Of a stretch of DNA of 64,000 nucleotides, positions 9,477 to 20,402 are shown piece after piece (the first letter of the stretch is position 1; each line of letters begins with the position of its first letter). Origin of the DNA: Pyrenochaeta sp. MPI-SDFR-AT-0127 (Eukaryota > Ascomycota > Dothideomycetes > Pleosporales > Cucurbitariaceae); assembly GCA_020747015.1 (NCBI GenBank), contig JAGTJM010000007.1:310001-374000 (forward strand). The letters are read 5' to 3'. Position numbers and translations under genes: made by a program. The notes under the pieces are model-generated. The model saw nothing but the letters and a program-made list of their open reading frames with translations, searched no databases and was not told the origin of the DNA.

Positions 9477-11284
9477 GCGTGTTTCACAAGCGAGCGGTCA
9501 CCCCAACCAACTTTTAACACAATGACTATTACACAACAACCACGATATTTAGAGAAATTATAAAGTGATAGAAAGCTTATTTAGAAGCATTACTATTATC
9601 TATATCTTCTATTTCTACTGCGCAGGTTCGTGAATTATGGCCAGTATGGCCACAACGTTTACAGTGCCTCTGCGTGCGCGCCCTCTTTGTAGGCTGTTCA
9701 CCCTCCTCCTGGCCACCACCTTCCTTTTCAGCTATTAAATCAGACACCTCACCGACTGTAAGTGTCCTCTCTGTACGAATATACTTCCTCTTACGGCTTT
9801 TTCGTTCTGTGGCTGCCTTGAGTGCTTGTTCTAGCTGGTCAGCCCGATCGCTCACTAGCACTGAACTATGCATCATTATTGCAGCACCCTTACGAAGCTG
9901 CTCAACTGCTTTAAGGATAGGAGAAAGTGGAGATTCTCTATGTTGCCTTATTCTCTCGCGAACAAGTGTTGACTGGGCCTCAGGCTCACGCACGTTGCTT
10001 GGTGTTTTGGCTTCCCAAGAGGTAGCCTCTGGCTTTGGTGGAGTCGGTGTACGAAGCTTAACATCAAGCTTGCCTAGCACAGCCTCTGGGTTAAAGGGCA
10101 CTAGTCCAGTACCTCTAAAGCCTGCCTGGATATTTTCCTTTGTAATAGTCTTGTAATAGGCTGCTTTAAAGGCTAGGAGGAAGGCTTCTTTGCTGATGTG
10201 GTTGGTACGGTTGCGTGCCAAGGCTGAAACCTCATTACCGTATGCCCACTTCAAAGGCGAAAAGCAACCCACATCAAGTGGCTGGAGTAGGTGCGATGAA
10301 TGAGCTGGCATACAGAGAGTTATAATCTTCTTCTCCTTGCAGCGTTCGTGAAAATCAAGAGAGCAGTGGCTCTCATGGCCATCAACAACTAGCAGTCGGT
10401 AAGGCCCAACCGTATGATCCTTTGTAGCCGTATCAAAGTGCTCTAACCATGCAAGAGCAAGCTCATTTGACGTCCAGCCATTAGGGCTAACCTGTAGAAC
10501 CCAATCGCGAGGAAGATCTTTGAACCAGGACGTAATAAGGACCTTGCCTGCGAAGATAATGAAGGGTGGGATTGACCAGCCAGTTGAGTTGGCTCCTTGA
10601 ATAACTGTAACAAATTCACGGTTCCCAGGCTGGACCTTCTTTCTTCTACCACTTCCTTCTGATGTTGTAACAACTGATTGAGTTGATATCATGCCCATCA
10701 TAAACCCAGTCTCATCAAAATTGTATATGTCCTCCTCTTGAATACCATATCTATCTTTGATGGTCTGTACACGAGTAAACCACGGGCTAATAACCCTTGG
10801 ATCTTCACAGAGGGCTCGCTGGCGATCGTACGGACGACTTAATCGTGTTCTAAGCTCAGGAGTCCGCTTAATAAAGTTATCAACCCAGTTCTTGCCAACG
10901 GGTTTCCCATCACACGACCGTAGCAACCTATCAGCCATATCTCGCACAATATCCTTTGTAGGCGCGCTGCCTTGCTGATCAAGCTCGAGAATATATTGGA
11001 CTAATACCTCCTCTTCTAGCTTATCAAGCTTCTTTGAGTTGGGCTCACAGTCGCGTCTTGACTGTGTTTTGGCGCGTCGTCGTCTTAGCGTTGTTCGAGA
11101 TACATTATAGACTGCTGCAGCACGTTTTTCGCTATTAATATCGCGTTGTTCGATAGAGCTTAGGGCAAGCTGTATTTCTGCTTCATTATAAGTTTTTTGC
11201 ACGTTGCGTTGTTGAGGCATGAGTGTATTAGTCCATGTAACCGTCAAAAGTTGGTTGGGGTGACCGCTCGCTTGTGAAACACGT
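9477..11284 (-). mobile_element. Pogo/Fot element with intact TIRs and TA target duplication
   Basis: 1808 bp flanked by TA (9475-9476 and 11285-11286), the signature of Tc1/mariner-superfamily insertion. The terminal repeats are about 38 bp and nearly perfect: GTGTTTCACAAGCGAGCGG followed by TCACCCCAACCAACTTTT at each end. The interior holds one undamaged transposase frame on the minus strand. Nothing in the sequence argues against activity. Confidence 0.92.
9577..11220 (-). CDS. Pogo-family transposase, apparently intact (547 aa)
   Basis: I chose the second ATG (MPQQRN, 11220) rather than the one at 11247, because relatives in this window begin MPKSS, MPQQ or MAPP at the same place. Domains in order: a psq-type helix-turn-helix (residues about 8-50, VSRTTLRRRR), a CENP-B-type DNA-binding domain (about 65-140, ending GKNWVDNFIKR), and the DDE nuclease. 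The aspartates are in YNFDETGFMMG, LLVVDGHESHC and LLQPLDVGCFSPLK, which cut and rejoin DNA at TA. A basic region follows and then a C-terminal CCHC zinc knuckle, CKRCGHTGHNSRTC. No stop or frameshift is present and all three catalytic acids are retained. It is the only full-length, undamaged pogo transposase here and could mobilise shorter relatives sharing its ends. Confidence 0.92.
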   Translation of the reverse strand: MPQQRNVQKTYNEAEIQLALSSIEQRDINSEKRAAAVYNVSRTTLRRRRAKTQSRRDCEPNSKKLDKLEEEVLVQYILELDQQGSAPTKDIVRDMADRLLRSCDGKPVGKNWVDNFIKRTPELRTRLSRPYDRQRALCEDPRVISPWFTRVQTIKDRYGIQEEDIYNFDETGFMMGMISTQSVVTTSEGSGRRKKVQPGNREFVTVIQGANSTGWSIPPFIIFAGKVLITSWFKDLPRDWVLQVSPNGWTSNELALAWLEHFDTATKDHTVGPYRLLVVDGHESHCSLDFHERCKEKKIITLCMPAHSSHLLQPLDVGCFSPLKWAYGNEVSALARNRTNHISKEAFLLAFKAAYYKTITKENIQAGFRGTGLVPFNPEAVLGKLDVKLRTPTPPKPEATSWEAKTPSNVREPEAQSTLVRERIRQHRESPLSPILKAVEQLRKGAAIMMHSSVLVSDRADQLEQALKAATERKSRKRKYIRTERTLTVGEVSDLIAEKEGGGQEEGEQPTKRARTQRHCKRCGHTGHNSRTCAVEIEDIDNSNASK

Positions 11285-11513
11285 TAAGGGCTATACCGAA
11301 CTAGAGATAGTGCACGGCCCACACATGAAACCATTTCATGCAAGGAGAGCGGGACTGTATTGGGCGGCAAGGAAACCACCAGCCTTGAGTTGGTCCAGTC
11401 GAATTGACCAACCATATTTGGCAAGCTGTACCACATGGCCCGACTCATCCTAGTACTTCTTGTGGGGAAGTGGCGCGTGCAGGTGGACATGTTCGACACA
11501 CTTCGTAACGGTA

Positions 11514-13382
11514 ATGTGTTCCACAAGCGAGCCGATCAAACAAGCGAGCCGATCAGCTCTAGCGCGTACAACGCGTCTCCAGCTTTCAACAAGCATGACA
11601 AGCTATGCCTAAGTCCTCTTCTTCTGCAATTGAAGGCAGACTTTGTTTAGCAATTCAAGCATATAATTCAGGTCGAATTAAATCTTTACGCGCAGCATCT
11701 CGCTCGTACGATATTCCTTACACAACCCTCTACGACCGCCTTCGTGGTACCCCTTCACGACGCGATTCTCGATCAGTAACGTGTAAACTTACTTCTACTG
11801 GAGAAGAAGTCCTCCTTCAACGTATTCTCGACCTTGACGCTCAAGGGTTTCCTCCCCGAATCTCTGTCTTACGAGAAATCGCAGATATTATCCTTGCAAC
11901 GCGCGGCGAGACACCACCCCAAACTGTCGGCCAGATCTGGGTTAGAAACTCTGTCGACCGGCACGATATGCTCCGTTCGAAGTACAATCGCAAGTACAAC
12001 GACGACCGAAAGCAATGCGAAGACCCTACTATTATATAAGGCTGGTTTAACCTCGTACGAAACACGATTACCAAGTATGGGATACTCAACGAGGATATAT
12101 ACAACTTTGATGAGACTGGCTTCCAGATGGGTGTTATTTCAACATCAAGAGTAGTCACACGAGCGGACCGAAAGGGTCGTCCGAGGACTACACAGCCAGG
12201 AAATCGGGAATGGGTTACTGTTGTACATGGGGTTAATTCGCAAGGGTGGGGGATTCGCAAGGGTGGGAGATCCCCCACTTGTTATCCTGAAGGCAAAGCT
12301 CTATCAGGCGACTTGGTATACTAATAATCCTGTGCCAGCTAATCTCAGTTAGCGATAAGGGATGGACAGACGATGAGATTGGGTATGCATGGACTCAGCA
12401 CTTCAATAAGCACACCGAGTCTCGTACGAAGGGGAAACATCGCCTTCTTGTTCTTGGTGGGCATGGGAGCCACCTTACTGGGCGATTTGAAGACTACTGT
12501 AAGCAGAACTGTATTATTGCGCTCTGTATGCCTGCACATTCCTCCCATCTACTCCAGCCACTTGATGTAGGCTGTTTTAGCCCACTTAAGGTCTCGTACG
12601 GTAAAGAGGTAGAGGGGAAGATGAAGCTTGGCATCAATCACATCACGAAAGAAGACTTCTTTGACGTCTACTACTCCGCACATAGTAAAGCAATTACCGC
12701 AAAAAATATCTAGAGTAGTTTTCAAGCTGCCGGCCTTGTTCCATACGATCCAGAACAAGTCCTTAGTAGCTTACCGCCTATCATACGGACTCCAAGTCCA
12801 GTACATACCAAGGGCTCCGAATGGGAGTCAAAAACACCTCAGAACCTTACCGAGGTTAAGCGCCAGGCGAAGCACATTCAAGATCAACGTAGGCTTCGTG
12901 CGAAAACCTCTCGCTCTCCAACAGAGCGTGCCTTTCAGCAGCTGCTAAAGGGCTATGAGAAGGCCGTACATGAGAAGGCAATTCTTGAGGTTGAGAACGC
13001 AGCACTTCGAGCTGAAAATGCACGACAAAAGCGGAAGAAAGCTCGGTCTCGTACGACTATTGAAGGGGGATATATGTGTACTATCCAGGATGGCCAGGAC
13101 AAGATACACGAGCGTCAGGTGGAGGCGCAAATTGAAGAGGATGTCCTTCAGAGCGAGGCTCGTACAATGCCTCGTGAGCCTCGAACACGCGCCCCACGCA
13201 AGTGCAGTATGTGTGAGTCGCTTGAACACACTGCTCGTACGTGCCCAAAGCGCCGAAAAACAGCATAGTAGGTTATATATTATTTATTCTATGCGTTGTA
13301 GTTTGGTAGAGTGGATCAATTGCTTAGCTTGCAGGGCTACTGATCGGTTCGCTTGTTTGATCGGCTCGCTTGTGGAACACGT
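11514..13382 (+). mobile_element. Second pogo element, degenerate, with duplicated subterminal motif
   Basis: 1869 bp with TA on both sides (11512-11513, 13383-13384). The terminal repeats begin A(T/C)GTGTTCCACAAGCG and contain two tandem copies of a CAAGCGAGCCGATCA unit at each end, a subterminal doubling that the neighbouring intact element lacks. It lies 229 bp from the intact element. Confidence 0.85.
11605..13268 (+). pseudogene. Pogo-family transposase, broken
   Basis: The reading frame follows the intact transposase from MPKSSSSAIEG to a C-terminal CCHC knuckle (CSMCESLEHTARTC, near 13200-13250). It is broken by a TAA at 12037-12039, by an imperfect tandem duplication of TTCGCAAGGGTGGG near 12238-12268 that shifts the frame, and by a TAG at 12712-12714. 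Even ignoring those, the second catalytic aspartate is lost: the block reads LLVLGGHGSH where the active form has LDGH. The first (YNFDETGFQMG) and third (LLQPLDVGCFSPLK) acids are kept. It cannot encode an active enzyme. Confidence 0.9.
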
Positions 13383-13433
13383 TAGTCTCAGGCCCAGCTT
13401 GATTAATAACTCTTACACCCCCCAAGTTTTGAC

Positions 13434-13865
13434 ATGGTCAACGATACCCGATGGAATAGCTGGCATACTATGAATACGGCTGCTTGTGAGCTCGAAGGCT
13501 ATGTCGATACCTTTGTCAAGAATCACCGGAAGGCGATTGGGGAGTACGCACTTACACCTGACGATTGGGATACTCTGCGCGAGATTACCGTCTTCCTTTC
13601 GGTACCAGCAATGTCAGCAGAGGCAGAGCGAGTCTTCTCGGGCGCGACGTCAAATACCATGGAGCAAGGCCAGCTTGGGAGCAAAGCCAATTGAGCAGAT
13701 GGAGTGTCTAAGACACTGGCTAAGGAAAGGCTGGCTCGACGAATTCAACGCCGATCTATCTCCAGAAGAAGGCGAGGTAGAGGTAAAAGACGAAGTAGAG
13801 GCTGAATGTAGCCGGTTGCAAGAGGAAGATGGATTTCACTTACAAAGCCTTATCGTTCCCAGCTA
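13434..13865 (+). pseudogene. Internally deleted hAT transposase remnant
   Basis: The plus-strand frame first matches the middle of hAT transposases (NDTRWNSWHTM...LTPDDWDTLREI). It then jumps directly to the C-terminal dimerisation block VPAMSAEAERVFSGA, skipping what is normally 100-200 residues. A frameshift just after that block moves the remaining family match (IEQMECLRHWL) into another frame ending at 13865. It is non-functional and distinct from the three large hAT elements. Confidence 0.7.
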
Positions 13866-14554
13866 GATTTCTCAATATACTCAATATTCTCAATAGTTTC
13901 TTAATATCTTCAATACTCAATACTCAATACTCAATACTCAATACTCAATACAGATTTCTTCAATATTGAACCTTTTCAATATGCGATCATATTGAGTATT
14001 GAATACCGAATACGGCACTGCCGTCGGCACGTTGCAAGGCCATTGGGCGTAGGTTGACATGGACTTCCCCTCATGGCCTACGGCAGAAGTGGAGCCCCCC
14101 TCCCGCCTTGACTCCTCAATCTCATTTCACACTTTCCACGACCTGTATCGATCTATGCTGAGCGCTTGGGAAACATACCTTACCTTCGCTGTTGTCTACA
14201 CAATATCCACGTTCAAGTGTAGCACAAAATCAGAATCGTCACCATGACGCGCCAACACTCTACCGGCACGCAACACGGAGCGAAATCATTGAACTCGCCG
14301 CTGCAGAGGGTCACGACGCAGATATCCCAAGTATTGCCCGATCAATACGTCGAGTTGCTAGCCGTTCATCTACGAGACCAAAGGCCATAGCAGATGTTTG
14401 ATGTACGGCCAAGTCGCTACGGATATCTAATTTCAACTACCACGCAATCTTGAGCACAATCTCTAGAGTACCCTCAGACTACATTACCGTCTTGTACTTC
14501 ATCAATGTCGACCTCCATACCTTCTTCATTAATATAACATCTCAATTGTCATCA
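13866..14554. repeat. AT-rich stretch with CAATACT heptamer run; no gene
   Basis: A run of about six tandem CAATACT heptamers lies at 13911-13950, followed by inverted AATACTCAATA-like motifs to about 14015. These could be subterminal repeats of the hAT remnant upstream. Nothing else recognisable is present up to the hydrolase gene. Confidence 0.55.
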
Positions 14555-15532
14555 TTAGCCTTTCAAGAATGTATGGATCCGCTCGTTCATCCATTGAGTA
14601 TCCCTTGGACTCGCTCCACTACCAGCGAGGTGTCCCCAGATACTGGGCAAGATATCTACCCACGCAGTTTGCAAAGATTGCGCCTCTCGTTCACTCACGT
14701 AAGGTCGAAAGTACTGATCAGTTTCGCACGGGATTAATAGGACCCTCGCCTTGATCATTTGCAACGCATGTTCCAACCTTCCGTCCACATCCACGTCCGG
14801 TACGCACCGCGCGACATCTCCGCGCTGCCACATTCCCGACAGCGCAAGCAGATCATCTGCAGTCCAGTCGTCATAATTTCCTCCAGCTGCGGCATCATCC
14901 CACTCTGATTGAGATTTAACGCCCAATTCTTTGTAGAGTTCTTGGTCAAACCACTCTGGGCTGGTGACCCATGCCGAGGATCCCTTAACGAATGCTCGTA
15001 GACCAAGTGCCGGAGTGTCTGCGCTCTCTAATGCAGCCCTTGGCCCCTCAAGAAACTGGAAGTTGTGCCGGCTCGTCTTCGCGGAAGAGCATACAATGAC
15101 TGCGTTTTTGATATACGATGGGTGCGTGACGAGCCAGTGGTACGTTATCTGGCCACCCATTGAGAAGCCCATCATTATATCTATTTCTTCGACATTCAAC
15201 TCTTCAGTCAATAGCCGGTATTGCGCCTCCACGCAGTCCATGTATTCAATCGTCGAAGGAAAGTTTGGCGTGTTTGATGGGCTTGAAGACTCGCCATTCC
15301 CGAAGAGCGCAATGACGATAATCTTGTGACCTTTCAGAGAATCCGTTGCGTGTGTCAATGTACCATCGATCCGACCTCGAAAACATGTGTGGATGATGGC
15401 GATCTTCTTATTCTGAGGATTTAAAATTTTGTATGCCACCTGAACCTGGGGTAAGATTGATCCACTCTTAAAGGCGAAGTTCGGGATGCTAAAGTGCTGC
15501 ATTGGTGGCGAGGGCTGCGAAGTTATCCTCAT
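14555..15532 (-). CDS. Alpha/beta hydrolase of the homoserine O-acetyltransferase (MetX-like) family
   Basis: Single exon, 325 residues. The nucleophile elbow is GFSMGG (S about residue 143). The acid is likely the D of CETDQYF (about 273) and the histidine that of WGHLAGSG (about 301), completing a Ser-Asp-His triad. The N-terminal part has the family strand pattern VQVAYKILNPQNKKIAIIHT. Members include Met2-type acetyltransferases and many uncharacterised hydrolases. The length, shorter than fungal Met2, fits the second group better, so the substrate cannot be named. No signal peptide is evident, suggesting a cytosolic enzyme. A later ATG (12th codon) is also possible. Neighbours are transposon debris and dispersed repeats, so the context does not help assign a pathway. 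Confidence 0.85.
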   Translation of the reverse strand: MRITSQPSPPMQHFSIPNFAFKSGSILPQVQVAYKILNPQNKKIAIIHTCFRGRIDGTLTHATDSLKGHKIIVIALFGNGESSSPSNTPNFPSTIEYMDCVEAQYRLLTEELNVEEIDIMMGFSMGGQITYHWLVTHPSYIKNAVIVCSSAKTSRHNFQFLEGPRAALESADTPALGLRAFVKGSSAWVTSPEWFDQELYKELGVKSQSEWDDAAAGGNYDDWTADDLLALSGMWQRGDVARCVPDVDVDGRLEHALQMIKARVLLIPCETDQYFRPYVSEREAQSLQTAWVDILPSIWGHLAGSGASPRDTQWMNERIHTFLKG

Positions 15533-16320
15533 TATAGTAAAGCTGGAGATAAACTGAAACAGTCTTGGCCTAAGTGTACCAAGGAACTCGGGATGATTGG
15601 AGAGGTAAGGAGAAGAGATAAGACGTTGGTTAAGTTGCTAGCTATCTGAACGTACGGCTTTATACACAAAGTGAATTCTAAACAGAAGTAGTGGTTAAGG
15701 TGTACAGCTACGCGCAGGGGTGATTTCAGTAAGGGAGATGGCCGAACACTAGGGGTAGCTAAGATCTATATGGTCGAGCTTAGTAACTCTACCAATGTGG
15801 AGCCATGCGTCTTGGCGGAAATGCATTCCTAGATAGGCAATACACGTGTGTTTCCTGGAACGGACCGAACCAAATCTCTGGGTCGTACAAGACAGTCGCC
15901 AAGGCCAATGGTGAAGTCGAGTCGAGACCAGCCAATGCCGATACACCGACTGGATGCTTGGCGACCGAGTTGCCGAGACCTGGTAACCTCAGCGTTATTG
16001 GCTGGCATACCGTGCTATACCAACTCCGAACGGCGTCAATCTTGGGAGCAAAGGGGTGTATTATGGAGATCATGTTTGGCAGCTGGAAGTACTCATAAAT
16101 ATTGTCTTAGGAAGTGTTGACAGGTCTAGAAAGTACGGTGATATCTGATCGGAGAGACCGAAATTCTAGACTTTCGGTGAGACCGAGAATATCGGATTGA
16201 CCGTCGGCCAGACCGAAGAGCTGAAGTTGAGGCCGTAGATATAAAGACTAGGCTGCGCTTTGAAGAAAGAGGGGGAGACAACCCAAAATAGAGATAATTG
16301 CAAGTCTATTGAGAATTGCA
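15533..16320. repeat. Two dispersed repeats (R3 copy 1, R4 copy 1); no gene
   Basis: 15785-16050 matches 59155-59415 in the same orientation over about 260 bp (for example CATGCGTCTTGGCGGAAAT). From about 16059 begins repeat R4 (ATGGAGATCATGTTTGGCA), also found at 37238-37433, 45918 and 62152. Its later part, with GAGACCGAGAATATCGG and a TATAAAG box, is shared with 46120-46210. A 15590-15660 segment resembles 17640-17690. Confidence 0.65.
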
Positions 16321-16982
16321 TCACATGTGCCACGTATTTGAGTACTCATACCAATAGTACGCCCTCCTTGTGAAGACGCGCTTAACCTTGGACAGCAGTC
16401 CAATGAGGAAGCCCTTCTCATCCATATTATACATGTGGCGCGCGTCGATCTTATATTGTTCGATTTTTTGCTTGAGGAGCTCAAAGTAGAGTGTGTACTT
16501 GAAGGGGGAATCAGCTTCGAAGCGATTGCGATCGAGGCCGGATGCCCAACGTGAGATGAGCTCGAGGTCGTGACGTTTGACGAAGCGATGAGCCCAGTTT
16601 TTGCCTACAGGTCTCTGAGCTATCTGGCCTGCAAAATTTTGTAATATAGGCTTGGAAAGAGGCAGCTCTTGTGAGTAAAGCGTATGGATATACTGTACAA
16701 GCTCTTTTTCCTGCGTGGTGTTGAGCAATCTGCTATTCTTAATATACTGCACACGCGATCGCTGTACACCTCTGTGCCTCTTCGACAGCGTTGTCCGATC
16801 ACAAGTATACTCATCTGCATAATCTGTATAACTGAAAGATTCCCCTATCTCTAAGGAGTTCAGGGCATTAATTGCAGCCTCAATATTCACCATTTTAGTG
16901 GAGTTATCGCGTGTTGAAGATCGGACGGAGAATCGCGTTCGCGTGCGAGCTGTAGGGACGTGCGCGTGGTGGTGGAACACGT
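16321..16982 (-). pseudogene. 5' fragment of a pogo element (N-terminal transposase)
   Basis: The right end at 16982 (GGAACACGT next to TA) is a pogo terminus. The coding part starts at 16893 (MVNIEAAINALNS) and runs through helix-turn-helix and CENP-B-like domains (RPVGKNWAHRFVKRHDLEL) to MYNMDEKGFLIG, which corresponds to the first catalytic block. There homology stops and the R4 repeat begins, so the second and third acids are missing. In that block the family pattern F-D-E-T-G reads M-D-E-K-G. Confidence 0.75.
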
Positions 16983-17317
16983 TAAGTTGAGTGGGGGGTC
17001 TATCAGCCGGAAGAGCTGGCTGGGAAGGCCCTGTCACCAACAAGCAGCAAGTCCTCATTATTAAGAGTGAGGCTGAATAAGATTCTCGCAATCCTCCGAG
17101 TGGACAGGATCTTGGCGAATTTTGATTCCTAACTCGGTCTAGCGCTGCGTATCTAGCTAGCGCTATGTAAGCTCGGCCATATAATTCCTGCGCGGCCCTA
17201 GTTTCCGTGGCACCCCTGTCTCCGCAACGTCCCTTACCAAAATTAACCCTGCACGTAGCTATGCACCTTACTGATTTTGGGAGGTGCGCAGCAACTGGGA
17301 GAGCGCAGGAATTATTA
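16983..17317. other. Short intergenic stretch between two pogo fragments
   Basis: About 335 bp with no recognisable gene or repeat. Confidence 0.4.
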
Positions 17318-17660
17318 CCTGTGTCTGTGCGCGTTATGCGCGACGAATACCACAACAGCGTAACCAAAAGTGAGGCTGTAGAGCCACCCACAACAGCTAT
17401 TATTATGAGATTTTGTGGTGAAATACTTACTTAATGCATGCGATCGACTTTTGCTACTTGTATTTATCTGGAAGTTTGACGTTGCGGCCGTGCCGCATTG
17501 CCTTGGGATGGAGCTGCTAATGCAACCCCTGAGGCCTCCACACCACCTACAGCATCAACCACCTGTTTCTTGCGCTTGATATTTTGTTCAAGTGGCAGCA
17601 AGGCTTTCTCTTGCTCTTATGGGATAATTGGAGAGCATTTTTCTCAGCTGGAGGTAAGGA
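17318..17660 (-). pseudogene. 3' fragment of a pogo element of the 1.4-2.6 kb family
   Basis: On the minus strand a short frame ends GRNVKLPDKYK and stop (about 17445), preceded by a lysine-rich stretch. The downstream untranslated part (GTGAGGCTGTAGAGCC) and a TGTCTGTGCGCGTTATGCGCG end near 17320 match the fragment at 2386-2610. It is thus the third copy of the same 3' end and is unrelated to the adjacent 5' pogo fragment. Confidence 0.7.
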
Positions 17661-18481
17661 GAAGAAGTAGGCGTTGGTTGAGTTACTTAGCCATCTGAAT
17701 GTAGAGCTTTATAGAACAGCCTAGAATAGCCGACATTTATGCAGCCGGTCGTAACCGTGACTAGCAGCATTAACCGAAAGCAACCAAACCTCTGTCGCTC
17801 AAGTGCCGGAATGCCGCGGCGAAAGTGAACTTGAACTTGGGTTGTCATTGAGCCGTTGCAATTTTGAAAGAGGCCACATTGTGACTGTGTCGTACTTTTT
17901 GACGACTATGAGTGACTGAATCAGCTCAGTTACAACAACAACGGGTTACGCGCCACCCTGGGTACGTGCCATCGTGGTGCCGTGTAAGAAGTATAAGTGT
18001 CGCACTGTAGGGGTTAACTGAACAGTGAAAATGATTGGGATATGAGGCACAAAGTTAAGATGGTTTTTGTGATTGTATTTGTGTGTACGACAATGTGTGT
18101 CGTCTGTCTCGAAGAGATGGCACCAGTCTCTGAGTCTTTTATGAAGACATCACGTGGACTGCTAAGCGAACTACTGCCCTTGGCCAACGGCGCGCGACAA
18201 TAAGTTATGTCGATGCACAACGCGGATGCGCAGTCAAAGATGTGTCTGCACAAGGCGAGCAGTAGATATTATTTCTAAAGGGCCGAGGGAAACGAATGAG
18301 AACTAGGTTGATTGCTAACGAAGGTATCTTGCGAGAAAGATATTCAGGTAACTTCCTAAGGTAAGTGTGGTGAGCAGATGACGCGGGAAGTAGGCAGCAG
18401 TAGGCAACAGCGCGAGAGTTACATGCAGTCCCATGAGAGGTCAACATTATTTATTTCTCCATATACATGCAGCTCTTGTGT
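17661..18481. other. Intergenic stretch, no gene seen
   Basis: This is 0.8 kb downstream of the carboxylesterase stop codon. The first 40 bp share sequence with about 15600-15660. Nothing else is recognisable. Confidence 0.4.
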
Positions 18482-20402
18482 CTAGAAAGCACCTCGTCCA
18501 GGTAGTGGGTCGTTTTTTGCTGGACATGGTGAATCGTAAAGAGCCGGACTTACAAATTTTGGATTTGGATTATTGTCGTAAGCCAACTGGACGAGTGTCT
18601 TGCCTGTGGTGAATACATTAGCAATGGCGTTGAGGAGATTTGATAAGATATGAAGGAACATACCGTTCTTATTATACGCAGGCCACCCGTACTTTAATAG
18701 ACCATACTTCGAATCCCTAGCAAATCCAGCCCATGCGCCTTGAATGTACTTGATTGTAGCATCTTCAACCGGTGTGTTCTTAACGCCGGAGACATCCTCA
18801 GCGGTACCGAACACGATGCTTAGATCAATACCGTGATACGCGGCGCTACCTCTCAATCCAAGGCCTGCAGTGCCGTTATAAAGGCGGAGATTATCCCAAT
18901 CGCCGTGATACCTGTAACGCCATGTCGGAACGCCGTGCTGGACTCTATAATCTGTTGAATATGCTGTCGGGCAGGTGAACGCACGTTGCGCATACAGGCT
19001 CCATTGGGCGTCTGTGAAATTAAGTCTCGCATCCCATCCTGAGATCCTATACAAGCCATCCTCGTGATCAGTATTGCCGGCCAGGACGGGGATCTTGGCA
19101 AAAGCGCCCGAAACTAATAGCTGTTCGTAATCCGCGAACACCGTGATGTTGTCGACTGTTGGATGAAACGATGCTTGATTTAGAGCCTGACTAGGAAGCG
19201 GAGACACTTGGGCAGCTGCAGCTAGAAGGACTGATGTGTCTCTGGAGCGAACGCACGATAGTACTGCGGCAGCGTCGTCATTAGGACCACCGCATCCAAC
19301 TGCCTGAGAGACATTGTACCACAATGACTGGGAATACTCCTTGGTATTAGGTAAGAAGCTTAACGACGTTCCAGACATCGGAATAAGACCGGAGACGATT
19401 GGATCCTTCTGGTGAGCAAATGGCCAGTAATCGACGGAGGCGCCGCCTGCGCTTTGACCAAAAATGACAATACGAGCTGGATCGCCACCGAAACTTGCAA
19501 TGTTATCGCGCACCCATTCGACAACAACACGGTGATCGCGTAGTGCTGCATTTGCCTCGACACCGGGAGCACCGGCGAAGCCAAAGATACCAAGACGGTA
19601 GCTATTCTTTGTTAGTCAATTATGCTAATATGTGTATTAGAATTCATACTTGGGTGTCACGACAACTACGTCTTGAGCATCAGACAAGTACTGTCCATTG
19701 TAGAAAGGGCTATGAGGCCCCGGAATCTGGAAGCCTCCACAACACTGTCAGTCGCTATTGTCGCAATGCACACATTAAACATACGTCCACCATGAAGGAA
19801 GAGTAGCACTGGCTTCTTCGCCTTGGTGTTCCCCGGGTTTTTGGTCCACACATTGAGCTTCAAGCAATCCTCGGACGCCGGATTGCTATTCTGCGCCGCG
19901 AAATTTTCCCATATACGCAGGCCAGAAGGTTGCGTGAAGTTTGGAAATGCGCTCACTGGTAGCTTATTTGATGGACAGTCGCTGGTCCAAAGTCAATATT
20001 GATATCAATCAACTTTTCGAAGGATACATACGCTGACTAGTGCTGTTGTTAGTAAACGTGACATGTGAGCTACACCGGAGGACTGCTTACCCATTCTGAC
20101 GCATCGAAAACGGTTCCTGCTGGCGCAACATACTTCTTCGGCGCCGCAAATCTCAACTCGCCTACTGGCGCTTCTGCATAACGGATGCCCAAAAATTCGG
20201 TCACATAGGACCTATTCGAAGCTTGATGGCCGATGAGGGTACCACTCGTAGTCTGAACCTTGAGTGAGGTCTGTTCTAGCGGTACTACGATAGCGGAGTC
20301 AAAGAGTACGCAACCACCTGCACCATTGCAAAGATAGGGGTCCCACGTGGCGAAAGCACTGGTGGCTAGAGTGGCGAGGACGAAGGAAGAGACGGCGCGC
20401 AT
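18482..20402 (-). CDS. Secreted type B carboxylesterase/lipase
   Basis: Five exons on the minus strand: 20402..20091, 20036..20032, 19981..19785, 19734..19650, 19601..18482. The total is 1719 nt, closing to 572 residues. Introns are 48-54 bp with GT..AG ends; the second exon is only 5 nt (TCAGC). The mature chain follows a signal peptide (MRAVSSFVLATLATSAFA). Conserved marks are FLGIRYAEAPVGELRF, EDCLKLNVW, LLFLHGG (oxyanion hole) and the nucleophile elbow FGQSAGG. Probable acid and histidine lie in NTDHEDGLYR and AAYHGIDLSIVFG. Such enzymes hydrolyse esters outside the cell; the substrate cannot be told. I chose 20402 because it begins the signal peptide, although an in-frame ATG exists 81 bp upstream. 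The gene appears intact. Confidence 0.87.

Noticed and set aside
13911..13950. Regular CAATACT repeats as a possible CRISPR-like or regulatory array
   Set aside because: The units are contiguous 7-mers with no spacers in a eukaryotic setting; simple tandem repeat or subterminal transposon motif is the better reading.
16321..17660. The two pogo fragments here as one element
   Set aside because: Both are on the minus strand, but the 5' end lies left of the 3' end and their termini belong to different subfamilies, so they are separate insertions.
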